A stretch of DNA of 64,000 bases. Source: Liolophura sinensis (Eukaryota > Mollusca > Polyplacophora > Chitonida > Chitonidae). This document shows, piece by piece, positions 25,301 through 37,044 of the stretch. The translations under genes were made by a program, and so were the position numbers. Below the pieces are notes generated by a model that saw only the letters and a program-made list of their open reading frames with translations, did no database searches and was not told the DNA's origin. Each line of letters opens with the position of its first letter. The stretch's first letter is position 1. The stretch covers positions 1-64,000 of the forward strand of contig NW_027018002.1 of the NCBI RefSeq assembly GCF_032854445.1, in the 5' to 3' direction.

Positions 25301-25651
25301 AATTTGCAATTTATCAACAGCTGCCGATGCCTGGCTCAATTCCGCATCTTTTGGCACCTTACTGAAGTGGGTCAGTGTTCAGTTGTACTTTTTACAGCAG
25401 ACTGTATCAAGTACCTTGTGTTTTTCACCTACAAATGGTGTGGTTTTTCTACACGTAGATAAAGACATTGAGATTGTCTTGCACTTAGAAGTAAGGCAAT
25501 TGCTGGGTGAGTTAAATGGGCTTGGCCCAAAGATTTGTCGTCTTCTGGGCTACCGAAGGGCACATAACTTATAGTCAAAAGTTGAATATAGTAATGACCA
25601 GTCGCGATTGTACAGAGTACAGTGTAGCCGATTTTAATTAACAAAAAGACC
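22344..25651. repeat. Trimer duplication, period about 1645 bp
   Basis: Private variants recur at the same offset: AAAAAATGCTTCAG at 22381 and 24026, ATTACGTGCGTA at about 22515 and 24160, GTGCTTCTGG at about 22942 and 24587, GAGTAGAGTG at about 23422 and 25067, TTTGAGACGAC at about 23521 and 25167. This is the cleanest evidence for the B-C-D higher-order repeat. Confidence 0.9.
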
Positions 25652-28129
25652 AGGCAAAAATGCAAAATTGGAAAAATTGTTCCAGTGCTGCTGGTAAGAG
25701 GCTAATCCGACGTATTTTTGACGACAAATCGAATGGTACAAACCGCGTTGCTCTCCGACCAATACTTTTGGCTGTAGTGACAATTGAATGATCATTGATG
25801 TCATAATCACGTGCCCAGCAACGGCTCTTACTCCATGGAAACCAGGGATATTTGCAATTTTTTAACAGCTGCCGATGCCTGGCCCAATTCCGCATCTTTT
25901 GGCACCTTATTCATGTGGGTCTGTTGTCAGATGTACTTTTTACAGCAGACTGTATTAAGTACCTTGTGATTTTTATGTACAAAAGGTGTGGTTTTTCTAC
26001 ACGTAAATAAAGACATTGAGATTGTCTTGCACTTAGAAGTAACACAATTGCTGGGTGAGTTAAATGGGCTTAGCCCAAAGATTTGTCGTCTTCTGGGCTA
26101 CCGAAGGGCACATAACATATAGTCAAAAGTTGAATATAGTAATGACCACTCGCGATTGTACAGAGTACAGTGTAGCCGATTTCAATTAAGAAAAAGACCA
26201 TGCAAAAATGCAAAAGTGGAAAAAATGTTCCAGTGCTGCTGGTAAGAGGCTAATCCGACGTATTTTGTGACGAGAAATCGAATGGTGCAAACCGCGTTGC
26301 TCTCCGACCAATACTTTTGGCTGTAGCGACAATTGAATGATCATTAATGTCATAATCACGTGCCCAGCAACGGCTCTTACTCCATGGAAACCAGGGATAT
26401 TTGCAATTTTTTAACAGCTGCCGATGCCTGGCCCAATTCCGCATCTTTTGTCACCTGATAAATGTGGGTCAATGTTTAGTTGTACTTTTTACAGCAGACT
26501 GTATCAAGTACCTTGTGTTTTTTATGTACAAATGGTGTGGTTTTTCTACACGTAGATAAAGACATTGAGATTGTCTTGGACTTAGAAATCAGACAATTGC
26601 TGGGTGAGTTAAATGGGCTTGGCCCAAAGATTTGTCGTCTTCTGGGCTACCGAAGGGCACATAACTTATAGTCAAAAGTTGAATATAGTAATGACCAGTC
26701 GCGATTGTACAGAGTACAGTGTAGCCGATTTCAATTAACAAAAAGACCATGCAAAAATGCAAAAGTGGAAAAAATGTTCCAGTGCTGCTGGTAAGAGACT
26801 AATCCGACGTATTTTGTGACGACAAATCCAATGGTGCAAACCGCGTTGCTCTCCGACCAATACTTTTGGCTGTAGTGACAATTCAATGATCATTGATGTC
26901 ATAATCACGTGCCCAGCAACGGCTCTTACTCCATGGAAACCAGGGAAATTTGCAATTTTTCAACAGCTGCCGATGCCTGGCTCAATTCCGCATCTTTTGG
27001 CACCTTACTGAAGTGGGTCAGTGTTCAGTTGTACTTTTTACAGCAGACTGTATCAAGTACCTTGTGTTTTTTATGTACAAATGGGGTGGTTTTTCTACAC
27101 GTAGATAAAGACATTGAGATTGTCTTCGACTTAGAAGTAAGGCAATTGCTGGGTGAGTAAAATGGGCTTAGCCCAAAGATTTGTCGTCTTCTGGGCTACC
27201 GAAGGGCACATAACTTATAGTCAAAAGTTGAATATAGTAATGACCAGTCGCGATTGTACAGAGTACAGTGTAGCCGATTTAAATTAACAAAAAGACCATG
27301 CAAAAATGCAAAAGTGGAAAAAATGTTCCAGTGCTGCTGGTAAGAGGCTAATCCGATGTATTTTGTGACGACAAATCCAATGGTGCAAACCGCGTTGCTC
27401 TCCGACCAATACTTTTGGCTGTAGTGACAATTGAATGATCATTGATGTCATAATCACGTGCCCAGCAACGGCTCTTACTCCATGGAAACCAGGAAAATTT
27501 GCAATTTTTCAACAGCTGCCGATGCCTGGCTCAATTCCGCATCTTTTGGCGCCTTATTCATGTGGGTCTGTTGTCAGTTGTACTTTTTACAGCAGACTGT
27601 ATCAAGTACCTTGTGATTTATATGTACAAAAGGTGTGGTTTTTCTACACGTAAATAAAGACATTGAGATTGTCTTGCACTTAGAAGTAACACAATTGCTG
27701 GGTGAGTTAAATGGGCTTAGCCCAAAAATTTGTCGTTTTCTGGGCTACCGAAGGGAACATAACTTATAGTCAAAAGTTGAATATAGTAATGACCAGTCGC
27801 GATTGTACAGAGTACAGTGTAGCCGATTTCAATTAAGAAAAAGACCATGCAAAAATGCAAAAGTGGAAAAAATGTTCCAGTGGTGCTGGTAAGAGGCTAA
27901 TCCGACGTATTTTGTGACGAGAAATCGAATGGTGCAAACCGCGTTGCTCTCCGACCAATACTTTTGGCTGTAGCGACAATTGAATGATCATTGATGTGAT
28001 AATCACGTGCCCAGCAACGGCTCTTACTCCATGGAAACCAGGGATATTTGCAATTTTTTAACAGCTGCCGATGCCTGGCCCAATTCCGCATCTTTTGGCA
28101 CCTGATAAATGTGGGTCAATGTTTAGTTG

Positions 28130-31100
28130 TACTTTTTACAGCAGACTGTATCAAGTACCTTGTGTTTTTTATGTACAAATGGTGTGGTTTTTCTACACGT
28201 AGATAAAGACATTGAGATTGTCTTGGACTTAGAAATAAGACAATTGCTGGGTGAGTTAAATGGGCTTGGCCCAAAGATTTGTCGTCTTCTGGGCTACCGA
28301 AGGGCACATAACTTATAGTCAAAAGTTGAATATAGTAATGACCAGTCGCGATTGTACAGAGTACAGTGTAGCCGATTTCAATTAACAAAAAGACCATGCA
28401 AAAAGGCAAAAAGTGGAAAAAATGTTCCAGTGCTGCTGGTAAGAGGCTAATCCGACGTATTTTGTGACGACAAATCGAATGGTGCAAACCGCGTTGCTCT
28501 CCGACCAATACTTTTGGCTGTAGCGACAATTCAATGATCATTTATGTCATAATCACGTGCCCAGCAACGGCTCTTACTCCATGGAAACCAAGGAAATTTG
28601 CCATTTATCAACAGCTGCCGATGCCTGGCTCAATTCCGCATCTTTTGGCACCTTACTGAAGTGGGTCAGTGTTCAGTTGTACTTTTTACAGCAGACTGTA
28701 TCAAGTACCTTGTGTTTTTCACCTACAAATGGTGTGGTTTTTCTACACGTAGATAAAGACATTGAGATTGTCTTGCACTTAGAAGTAAGGCAATTGCTGG
28801 GTGAGTTAAATGGGCTGAGCCCAAAGATTTGTCGTCTTCTGGGCTACCGAAGGGCACATAACTTATAGTCAAAAGTTGAATATAGTAATGACCAGTCGCG
28901 ATTGTACAGAGTACAGTGTAGCCGATTTCAATTAACAAAAAGACCAGGCAAAAATGCAAAATTGGAAAAAATGTTCCAGTGCTGCTGGTAAGAGGCTAAT
29001 CCGACGTATTTTTTGACGACAAATCGAATGGTACAAACCGCGTTGCTCTCCGACCAATACTTTTGGCTGTAGTGACAATTGAATGATCATTGATGTCATA
29101 ATCACGTGCCCAGCAACGGCTCTTACTCCATGGAAACCAGGGATATTTGCAATTTTTTAACAGCTGCCGATGCCTGGCCCAATTCCGCATCTTTTGGCAC
29201 CTTATTCATGTGGGTCTGTTGTCAGTTGTACTTTTTACAGCAGACTGTATCAAGTACCTTGTGATTTTTATGTACAAAAGGTGTGGTTTTTCTACACGTA
29301 AATAAAGACATTGAGATTGTCTTGCACTTAGAAGTAACACAATAGCTGGGTGAGTTAAATGGGCTTAGCCCAAAGATTTGTCGTCTTCTGGGCTACCGAA
29401 GGGCACATAACTTATAGTCAAAAGTTGAATATAGTAATGACCAGTCGCGATTGTACAGAGTACAGTGTAGCCGATTTCAATTAACAAAAAGACCATGCAA
29501 AAATGAAAAAGTGGAAAAAATGTTCCAGTGCTGCTGGTAAGAGGCTAATCCGACGTATTTTGTGACGAGAAATCGAATGGTGCAAACCGCGTTGCTCTCC
29601 GACCAATACTTTTGGCTGTAGCGACAATTCAATGATCATTGATGTCATAATCACGTGCCCAGCAACGGCTCTTACTCCATGGAAACCAGGGATATTTGCA
29701 ATTTTTAACAGCTGCCGATGCCTGGCCCAATTCCGCATCTTTTGGCACCTTATTCATGTGGGTCTGTTCTCAGTTGTACTTTTTACAGCAGACTGTATCA
29801 AGTACCTTGTGATTTTTATGTACAAAAGGTGTGGTTTTTCCACACGTAGATAAAGACATTGAGATTGTCTTCGACTTAGAAGAAACACAATTGCTGGGTG
29901 AGTTAAATGGGCTTAGCCCAAAGATTTCAGGTCTTCTGGGCTACCGAAGGGCACATAACTTATAGTCAAAAGTTGAATATAGTAATGACCAGTCGCGATT
30001 GTACAGAGTACAGTGTAGCGGATTTCAATTAACAAAAAGACCAGGTAAAAATGCAAAAGTGGAAAAAATGTTCCAGTGCTGCTGGTAAGAGGCTAATCCG
30101 ACGTATTTTGTGACGAGAAATCGAATGGTGCAAACCGCGTTGCTCTCCGACCAATACTTTTGGCTGTAGCGACAATTGAATGATCATTGATGTCATAATC
30201 ACGTGCCCAGCAACGGCTCTTACTCCATGGAAACCAGGGATATTTGCAATTTTTTAACAGCTGCCGATGCCTGGCCCAATTCCGCATCTTTTGGCACCTT
30301 ATAAATGTGGGTCAGTGTTAAGTTGTACTTTTTACAGCAGACTGTATCAAGTACCTTGTGTTTTTTATGTACAAATGGTGTGGTTTTTCTACACGTAGAT
30401 AAAGACATTGAGATTGTCTTGGACTTAGAAATAAGACAATTGCTGGGTGAGTTAAATGGGCTTGGCCCAAAGATTTGTCGTCTTCTGGGCTACCGAAGGG
30501 CACATAACTTATAGTCAAAAGTTGAATATAGTAATGACCAGTCGCGATTGTACAGAGTACAGTGTAGCCGATTTCAATTAACAAAAAGACCATGCAAAAA
30601 GGCAAAAGTGGAAAAAATGTTCCAGTGCTGCTGGTAAGAGGCTAATCCGACGTATTTTGTGACGACAAATCGAATGGTGCAAACCGCGTTGCTCTCCGAC
30701 CAATACTTTTGGCTGTAGCGACAATTCAATGATCATTTATGTCATAATCACGTGCCCAGCAACGGCTCTTACTCCATGGAAACCAGGGAAATTTGCAATT
30801 TATCAACAGCTGCCGATGCCTGGCTCAATTCCGCATCTTTTGGCACCTTACTGAAGTGGGTCAGTGTTCAGTTGTACTTTTTACAGCAGACTGTATCAAG
30901 TACCTTGTGTTTTTCACCTACAAATGGTGTGGTTTTTCTACACGTAGATAAAGACATTGAGATTGTCTTGCACTTAGAAGTAAGGCAATTGCTGGGTGAG
31001 TTAAATGGGCTTAGCCCAAAGATTTGTCGTCTTCTGGGCTACCGAAGGGCACATAACTTATAGTCAAAAGTTGAATATAGTAATGACCAGTCGCGATTGT

Positions 31101-32250
31101 ACAGAGTACAGTGTAGCCGATTTCAATTAACAAAAAGACCAGGCAAAAATGCAAAATTGGAAAAAATGTTCCAGTGCTGCTGGTAAGAGGCTAATCCGAC
31201 GTATTTTTTGACGAAAAATCGAATGGTACAAACCGCGTTGCTCTCCGACCAATACTTTTGGCTGTAGTGACAATTGAATGATCATTGATGTCATAATCAC
31301 GTGCCCAGCAACGGCTCTTACTCCATGGAAACCAGGGATATTTGCAATTTTTTAACAGCTGCCGATGCCTGGCCCAATTCCGCATCTTTTGGCACCTTAT
31401 TCATGTGGGTCTGTTGTCAGTTGTACTTTTTACAGCAGACTGTATCAAGTACCTTGTGATTTTTGTGTACAAAAGGTGTGGTTTTTCTACACGTAAATAA
31501 AGACATTGAGATTGTCTTGCACTTAGAAGTAACACAATAGCTGGGTGAGTTAAATGGGCTTGGCCCAAAGATTTGTCGTCTTCTGGGCTACCGAAGGGCA
31601 CATAACTTATAGTCAAAAGTTGAATATAGTAATGACCAGTCGCGATTGTACAGAGTACAGTGTAGCCGATTTCAATTAACAAAAAGACCATGCAAAAATG
31701 AAAAAGTGGAAAAAATGTTCCAGTGCTGCTGGTAAGAGGCTAATCCGACGTATTTTGTGACGAGAAATCGAATGGTGCAAACCGCGTTGCTCTCCGACCA
31801 ATACTTTTGGCTGTAGCGACAATTCAATGATCATTGATGTCATAATCACGTGCCCAGCAACGGCTCTTACTCCATGGAAACCAGGGATATTTGCAATTTT
31901 TAACAGCTGCCGATGCCTGGCCCAATTCCGCATCTTTTGGCACCTTATTCATGTGGGTCTGTTCTCAGTTGTACTTTTTACAGCAGACTGTATCAAGTAC
32001 CTTGTGATTTTTATGTACAAAAGGTGTGGTTTTTCCACACGTAGATAAAGACATTGAGATTGTCTTCGACTTAGAAGAAACACAATTGCTGGGTGAGTTA
32101 AATGGGCTTAGCCCAAAGATTTCAGGTCTTCTGGGCTACCGAAGGGCACATAACTTATAGTCAAAAGTTGAATATAGTAATGACCAGTCGCGATTGTACA
32201 GAGTACAGTGTAGCCGATTTCAATTAACAAAAAGACCAGGTAAAAATGCA
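28130..32250. repeat. Tetramer duplication (B C C A'), period about 2196 bp
   Basis: Copies at about 28130-30055 and 30326-32250 share AAAAAGGCAAA near 28400 and 30596, ACAATAGCTGG near 29340 and 31535, a one-T-short AATTTTTAACAG near 29700 and 31895, TTTTTCCACACG near 29835 and 32031, and GAAGAAACAC near 29879 and 32074. Confidence 0.88.
29829..29845 (+). other. Perfect stem-loop GTGTGG-TTTTT-CCACAC in a C-subtype unit
   Basis: Here the usual CTACAC arm reads CCACAC, turning the wobble pair into G-C. The same change occurs near 32025, 40803 and 43001. The unit near 37509 has the CCACAC arm but also a T-to-A change in the other arm (GAGTGG), so its stem is not perfect. Confidence 0.6.
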
Positions 32251-34430
32251 AAAGTGGAAAAACTGTTCCAGTGCTACTGGTAAGAGGTTAATCCGACGTA
32301 TTTTGTGACGAGAAATCGAATGGTGCAAAACCGCGTGGCTCTCCGACCAATACTTTTGGCTGTAGCGACAATTCAATGATCATTGATGTCATAATCACGT
32401 GCCCAGTAACGGCTCTTACTCCATGGAAACCAGGGATATTTGCAATTTTTTAACAGCTGCCGATGCCTGGCCCAATTCCGCATCTTTTGGCCCCTTATAA
32501 ATGTGGGTCAGTGTTAAGTTGTACTTTTTACAGCAGACTGTATCAAGTACCTTGTGTTTTTTATGTACAAATGGTGTGGTTTTTCTACACGTAGATAAAG
32601 ACATTGAGATTGTCTTGGACTTAGAAGTAAGGCAATTGCTGGGTGAGTTAAATGGGCTTAGCCCAAAGATTTGACGTCTTCTGGGCTACCGAAGGGCACA
32701 TAACATATAGTCAAAAGTTGAATATAGTAATGACCAGTCGCGATGGTACATAGTACAGTGTAGCCGATTTCAATTAACAAAAAGACCAGGCAAAAATGCA
32801 AAATTCGAAAAATTGTTCCAGTGCTGCTGGTAAGAGGCTAATCCGACGTATTTTGTGACGAGAAATCGAATGGTACAAACCGCGTTGCTCTCCGACCAAT
32901 ACTTTTGGCTGTAGGGACAATTGAATGATCATTTATGTCATAATCACGTGCCCAGCAACGGCTCTTACTCCATGGAAACCAGGGATATTTGCAATTTTTT
33001 AACAGCTGCCGATGCCTGGCCCAATTCCGCATCTTTTGGCACCTTATTCATGTGGGTCTGTTGTCAGTTGTACTTTTTACAGCAGACTGTATCAAGTACC
33101 TTGTGATTTTTATGTACAAAAGGTGTGGTTTATCTACACGTAAATAAAGACATTGAGATTGTCTTGCACTTAGAAGTAACACAATTGCTGGGTGAGTTAA
33201 ATGGGCTTAGCCCAAAGATTTGTCGTCTTCTGGGCTACCGAAGGGCACATAACTTATAGTCAAAAGTTGAATATAGTAATGACCAGTCGCGATTGTACAG
33301 AGTACAGTGTAGCCGATTTCAATTAAGAAAAAGACCATGCAAAAATGCAAAAGTGAAAAAATGTTCCAGTGCTGCTGGTAAGAGGCTAATCCGACGTATT
33401 TTGTGACGAGAAATCGAATGGTGCAAACCGCGTTGCTCTCCGACCAACACTTTTGGCTGTAGCGACAATTGAATGATCATTAATGTCATAATCACGTGCC
33501 CAGCAACGGCTCTTACTCCATGGAAACCAGGGATATTTGCAATTTTTTAACAGCTGCCGATGCCTGGCCCAATTCCGCATCTTTTGTCACCTGATAAATG
33601 TGGGTCAATGTTTAGTTGTACTTTTTACAGCAGACTGTATCAAGTACCTTGTGTTTTTTATGTACAAATGGTGTGGTTTTTCTACACGTAGATAAAGACA
33701 TTGAGATTGTCTTGGACTTAGAAATAAGACAATTGCTGGGTGAGTTAAATGGGCTTGGCCCAAAGATTTGTCGTCTTCTGGGCTACCGAAGGGCACATAA
33801 CTTATAGTCAAAAGTTGAATATAGTAATGACCAGTCGCGATTGTACAGAGTACAGTGTAGCCGATTTAAATTAACAAAAAGACCATGCAAAAATGCAAAA
33901 GTGGAAAAAATGTTCCAGTGCTGCTGGTAAGAGGCTAATCCGACGTATTTTGTGACGACAAATCGAATGGTGCAAACCGCGTTGCTCTCCGACCAATACT
34001 TTTGGCTGTAGCGACAATTCAATGATCATTGATGTCATAATCACGTGCCCAGCAACGGCTCTTACTCCATGGAAACCAAGGAAATTTGCAATTTTTCAAC
34101 AGCTGCCGATGCCTGGCTCATTTCCGCATCTTTTGGCACCTTACTGAAGTGGGTCAGTGTTCAGTTGTACTTTTTACAGCAGACTGTATCAAGTACCTTG
34201 TGTTTTTTATGTACAAATGGTGTGGTTTTTCTACACGTAGATAAAGACATTGAGATTGTCTTGGACTTAGAAATAAGACAATTGCTGGGTGAGTTAAATG
34301 GGCTTGGCCCAAAGATTTGTCGTCTTCTGGGCTACCGAAGGGCACATAACTTATAGTCAAAAGTTGAATATAGTAATGACCAGTCGCGATTGTACAGAGT
34401 ACAGTGTAGCCGATTTCAATTAACAAAAAG
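31560..34430. repeat. Ten-monomer displaced duplication, first copy
   Basis: This segment matches 37045-39915 at an offset of 5484-5485 bp, about ten monomers less a few bases. Shared private variants include TTTGGCCCCTTATAAATG, GCGTGGCTCTCC, GATGGTACATAG, AAATTCGAAAAATTG, TGTAGGGACAATTG and TTTCCGCATC after GGCTCA. It overlaps the end of the preceding tetramer duplication. Confidence 0.85.
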
Positions 34431-37044
34431 ACCAGGCAAAAATGCAAAATTGGAAAAATTGTTCCAGTGCTGCTGGTAAGAGGCTAATCCGACGTATTTT
34501 TGACGACAAATCGAATGGTACACACCGCGTTGCTCTCCGACCAATACTTTTGGCTGTAGTGACAATTGAATGATCATTGATGTCATAATCACGTGCCCAG
34601 CAACGGCTCTTACTCCATGGAAACCAGGGATATTTGCAATTTTTTAACAGCTGCCGATGCCTGGCCCAATTCCGCATCTTTTGGCACCTTATTCATGTGG
34701 GTCTGTTGTCAGTTGTACTTTTTACAGCAGACTGTATCAAGTACCTTGTGATTTTTATGTACAAAAGGTGTGGTTTTTCTACACGTAAATAAAGACATTG
34801 AGATTGTCTTGCACTTAGAAGTAACACAATTGCTGGGTGAGTTAAATGGGCTTAGCCCAAAGATTTGTCGTCTTCTGGGCTACCGAAGGGCACATAACTT
34901 ATAGTCAAAAGTTGAATATAGTAATGACCAGTCGCGATTGTACAGAGTACAGTGTAGCCGATTTCAATTAACAAAAAGACCAGGCAAAAATGCAAAAGTG
35001 GAAAAATGTTCCAGTGCTGCTGGTAAGAGGCTAATCCGACGTATTTTGTGACGAGAAATCGAATGGTGCAAACCGCGTTGCTCTCCGACCAATACTTTTG
35101 GCTGTAGCGACAATTGAATGATCATTAATGTCATAATCACGTGCCCAGCAACGGCTCTTACTCCATGGAAACCAGGGATATTTGCAATTTTTTAACAGCT
35201 GCCGATGCCTGTCCCAATTCCGCATCTTTTGTCACCTGATAAATGTGGGTCAATGTTTAGTTGTACTTTTTACAGCAGACTGTATCAAGTACCTTGTGTT
35301 TTTTATGTACAAATGGTGTGGTTTTTCTACACGTAGATAAAGACATTGAGATTGTCTTGGACTTAGAAATAAGACAATTGCTGGGTGAGTTAAATGGGCT
35401 TGGCCCAAAGATTTGTCGTCTTCTGGGCTACCGAAGGGCACATAACTTATAGTCAAAAGTAGAATATAGTAATGACCAGTCGCGATTGTACAGAGTACAG
35501 TGTAGCCGATTTCAATTAACAAAAAGACCATGCAAAAATGCAAAAGTGGAAAAAATGCTCTAGTGCTGCTGGTAAGAGGCTAATCCGACGTATTTTGTGA
35601 CGAGAAATCGAATGGTGCAAACCGCGTTGATCTCCGACCAATACTTTTGGCTGTAGTGACAATTCAATGATCATTGATGTCATAATCACGTGCCCAGCAA
35701 CGTCTCTTACTCCATGGAAACCAGGGAAATTTGCAATTTTTCAACAGCTGCCGATGCCTGGCTCAATTCCGCATCTTTTGGCACCTTACTGAAGTGGGTC
35801 AGTGTTCAGTTGTACTTTTTACAGCAGACTGTATCAAGTACCTTGTGTTTTTTATGTACAAATGGTGTGGTTTTTCTACACGTAGATAAAGACATTGAGA
35901 TTGTCTTCGACTTAGAAGTAAGGCAATTGCTGGGTGAGTAAAATGGGCTTAGCCCAAAGATTTGTCGTCTTCTGGGCTACCGAAGGGCACATAACTTATA
36001 GTCAAAAGTTGAATATAGTAATGACCAGTCGCGATTGTACAGAGTACAGTGTAGCCGATTTAAATTAACAAAAAGACCATGCAAAAAGGCAAAAGTGGAA
36101 AAAATGTTCCAGTGCTGCTGGTAAGAGGCTAATCCGATGTATTTTGTGACGACAAATCGAATGGTGCAAACCGCGTTGCTCTCCGACCAATACTTTTGGC
36201 TGTAGTGACAATTGAATGATCATTGATGTCATAATCACGTGCCCAGCAACGGCTCTTACTCCATGGAACCAGGAAAATTTGCAATTTATCAACAGCTGCC
36301 GATGCCTGGCTCAATTCCGCATCTTTTGGCACCTTACTGAAGTGGGTCAGTGTTCAGTTGTACTTTTTACAGCAGACTGTATCAAGTACCTTGTGTTTTT
36401 CACCTACAAATGGTGTGGTTTTTCTATACGTAGATAAAGACATTGAGATTGTCTTGCACTTAGAAGTAAGGCAATTGCTGGGTGAGTTAAATGGGCTTAG
36501 CCCAAAGATTTGTCGTCTTCTGGGCTACCGAAGGGCACAGAACTTATAGTCAAAAGTTGAATATAGTAATGACCAGTCGCGATTGTACAGAGTACAGTGT
36601 AGCCGATTTCAATTAACAAAAAGACCAGGCAAAAATGCAAAATTGGAAAAATTGTTCCAGTGCTGCTGGTAAGAGGCTAATCCGACGTATTTTTTGACGA
36701 CAAATCGAATGGTACAAACCGCGTTGCTCTCCGACCAATACTTTTGGCTGTAGTGACAATTGAATGATCATTGATATCATAATCACGTGCCCAGCAACGG
36801 CTCTTGCTCCATGGAAACCAGGGATATTTGCAATTTTTTAACAGCTGCCGATGCCTGGCCCAATTCCGCATCTTTTGGCACCTTATTCATGTGGGTCTGT
36901 TGTCAGTTGTACTTTTTACAGCAGACTGTATCAAGTACCTTGTGATTTTTATGTACAAAAGGTGTGGTTATTCTACACGTAAATAAAGACATTGAGATTG
37001 TCTTGCACTTAGAAGTAACACAATAGCTGGGTGAGTTAAATGGG

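Larger units (their letters stand above)
17566..28550. repeat. Domain III: B-C-D trimeric higher-order repeat (units 33-52)
   Basis: Units follow the order B C D repeatedly, with two extra B units at about 20868-22514. The higher-order period is about 1647 bp (3 x 549). C units carry CTTATTCATG, ATGTACAAAAGG, usually GTAAATAAAG and AACACAATT. D units carry CTGATAAATG, GTCAATG and GAAATAAG. Adjacent trimers share private variants, which distinguishes a true higher-order repeat from random mixing of classes. Confidence 0.88.
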
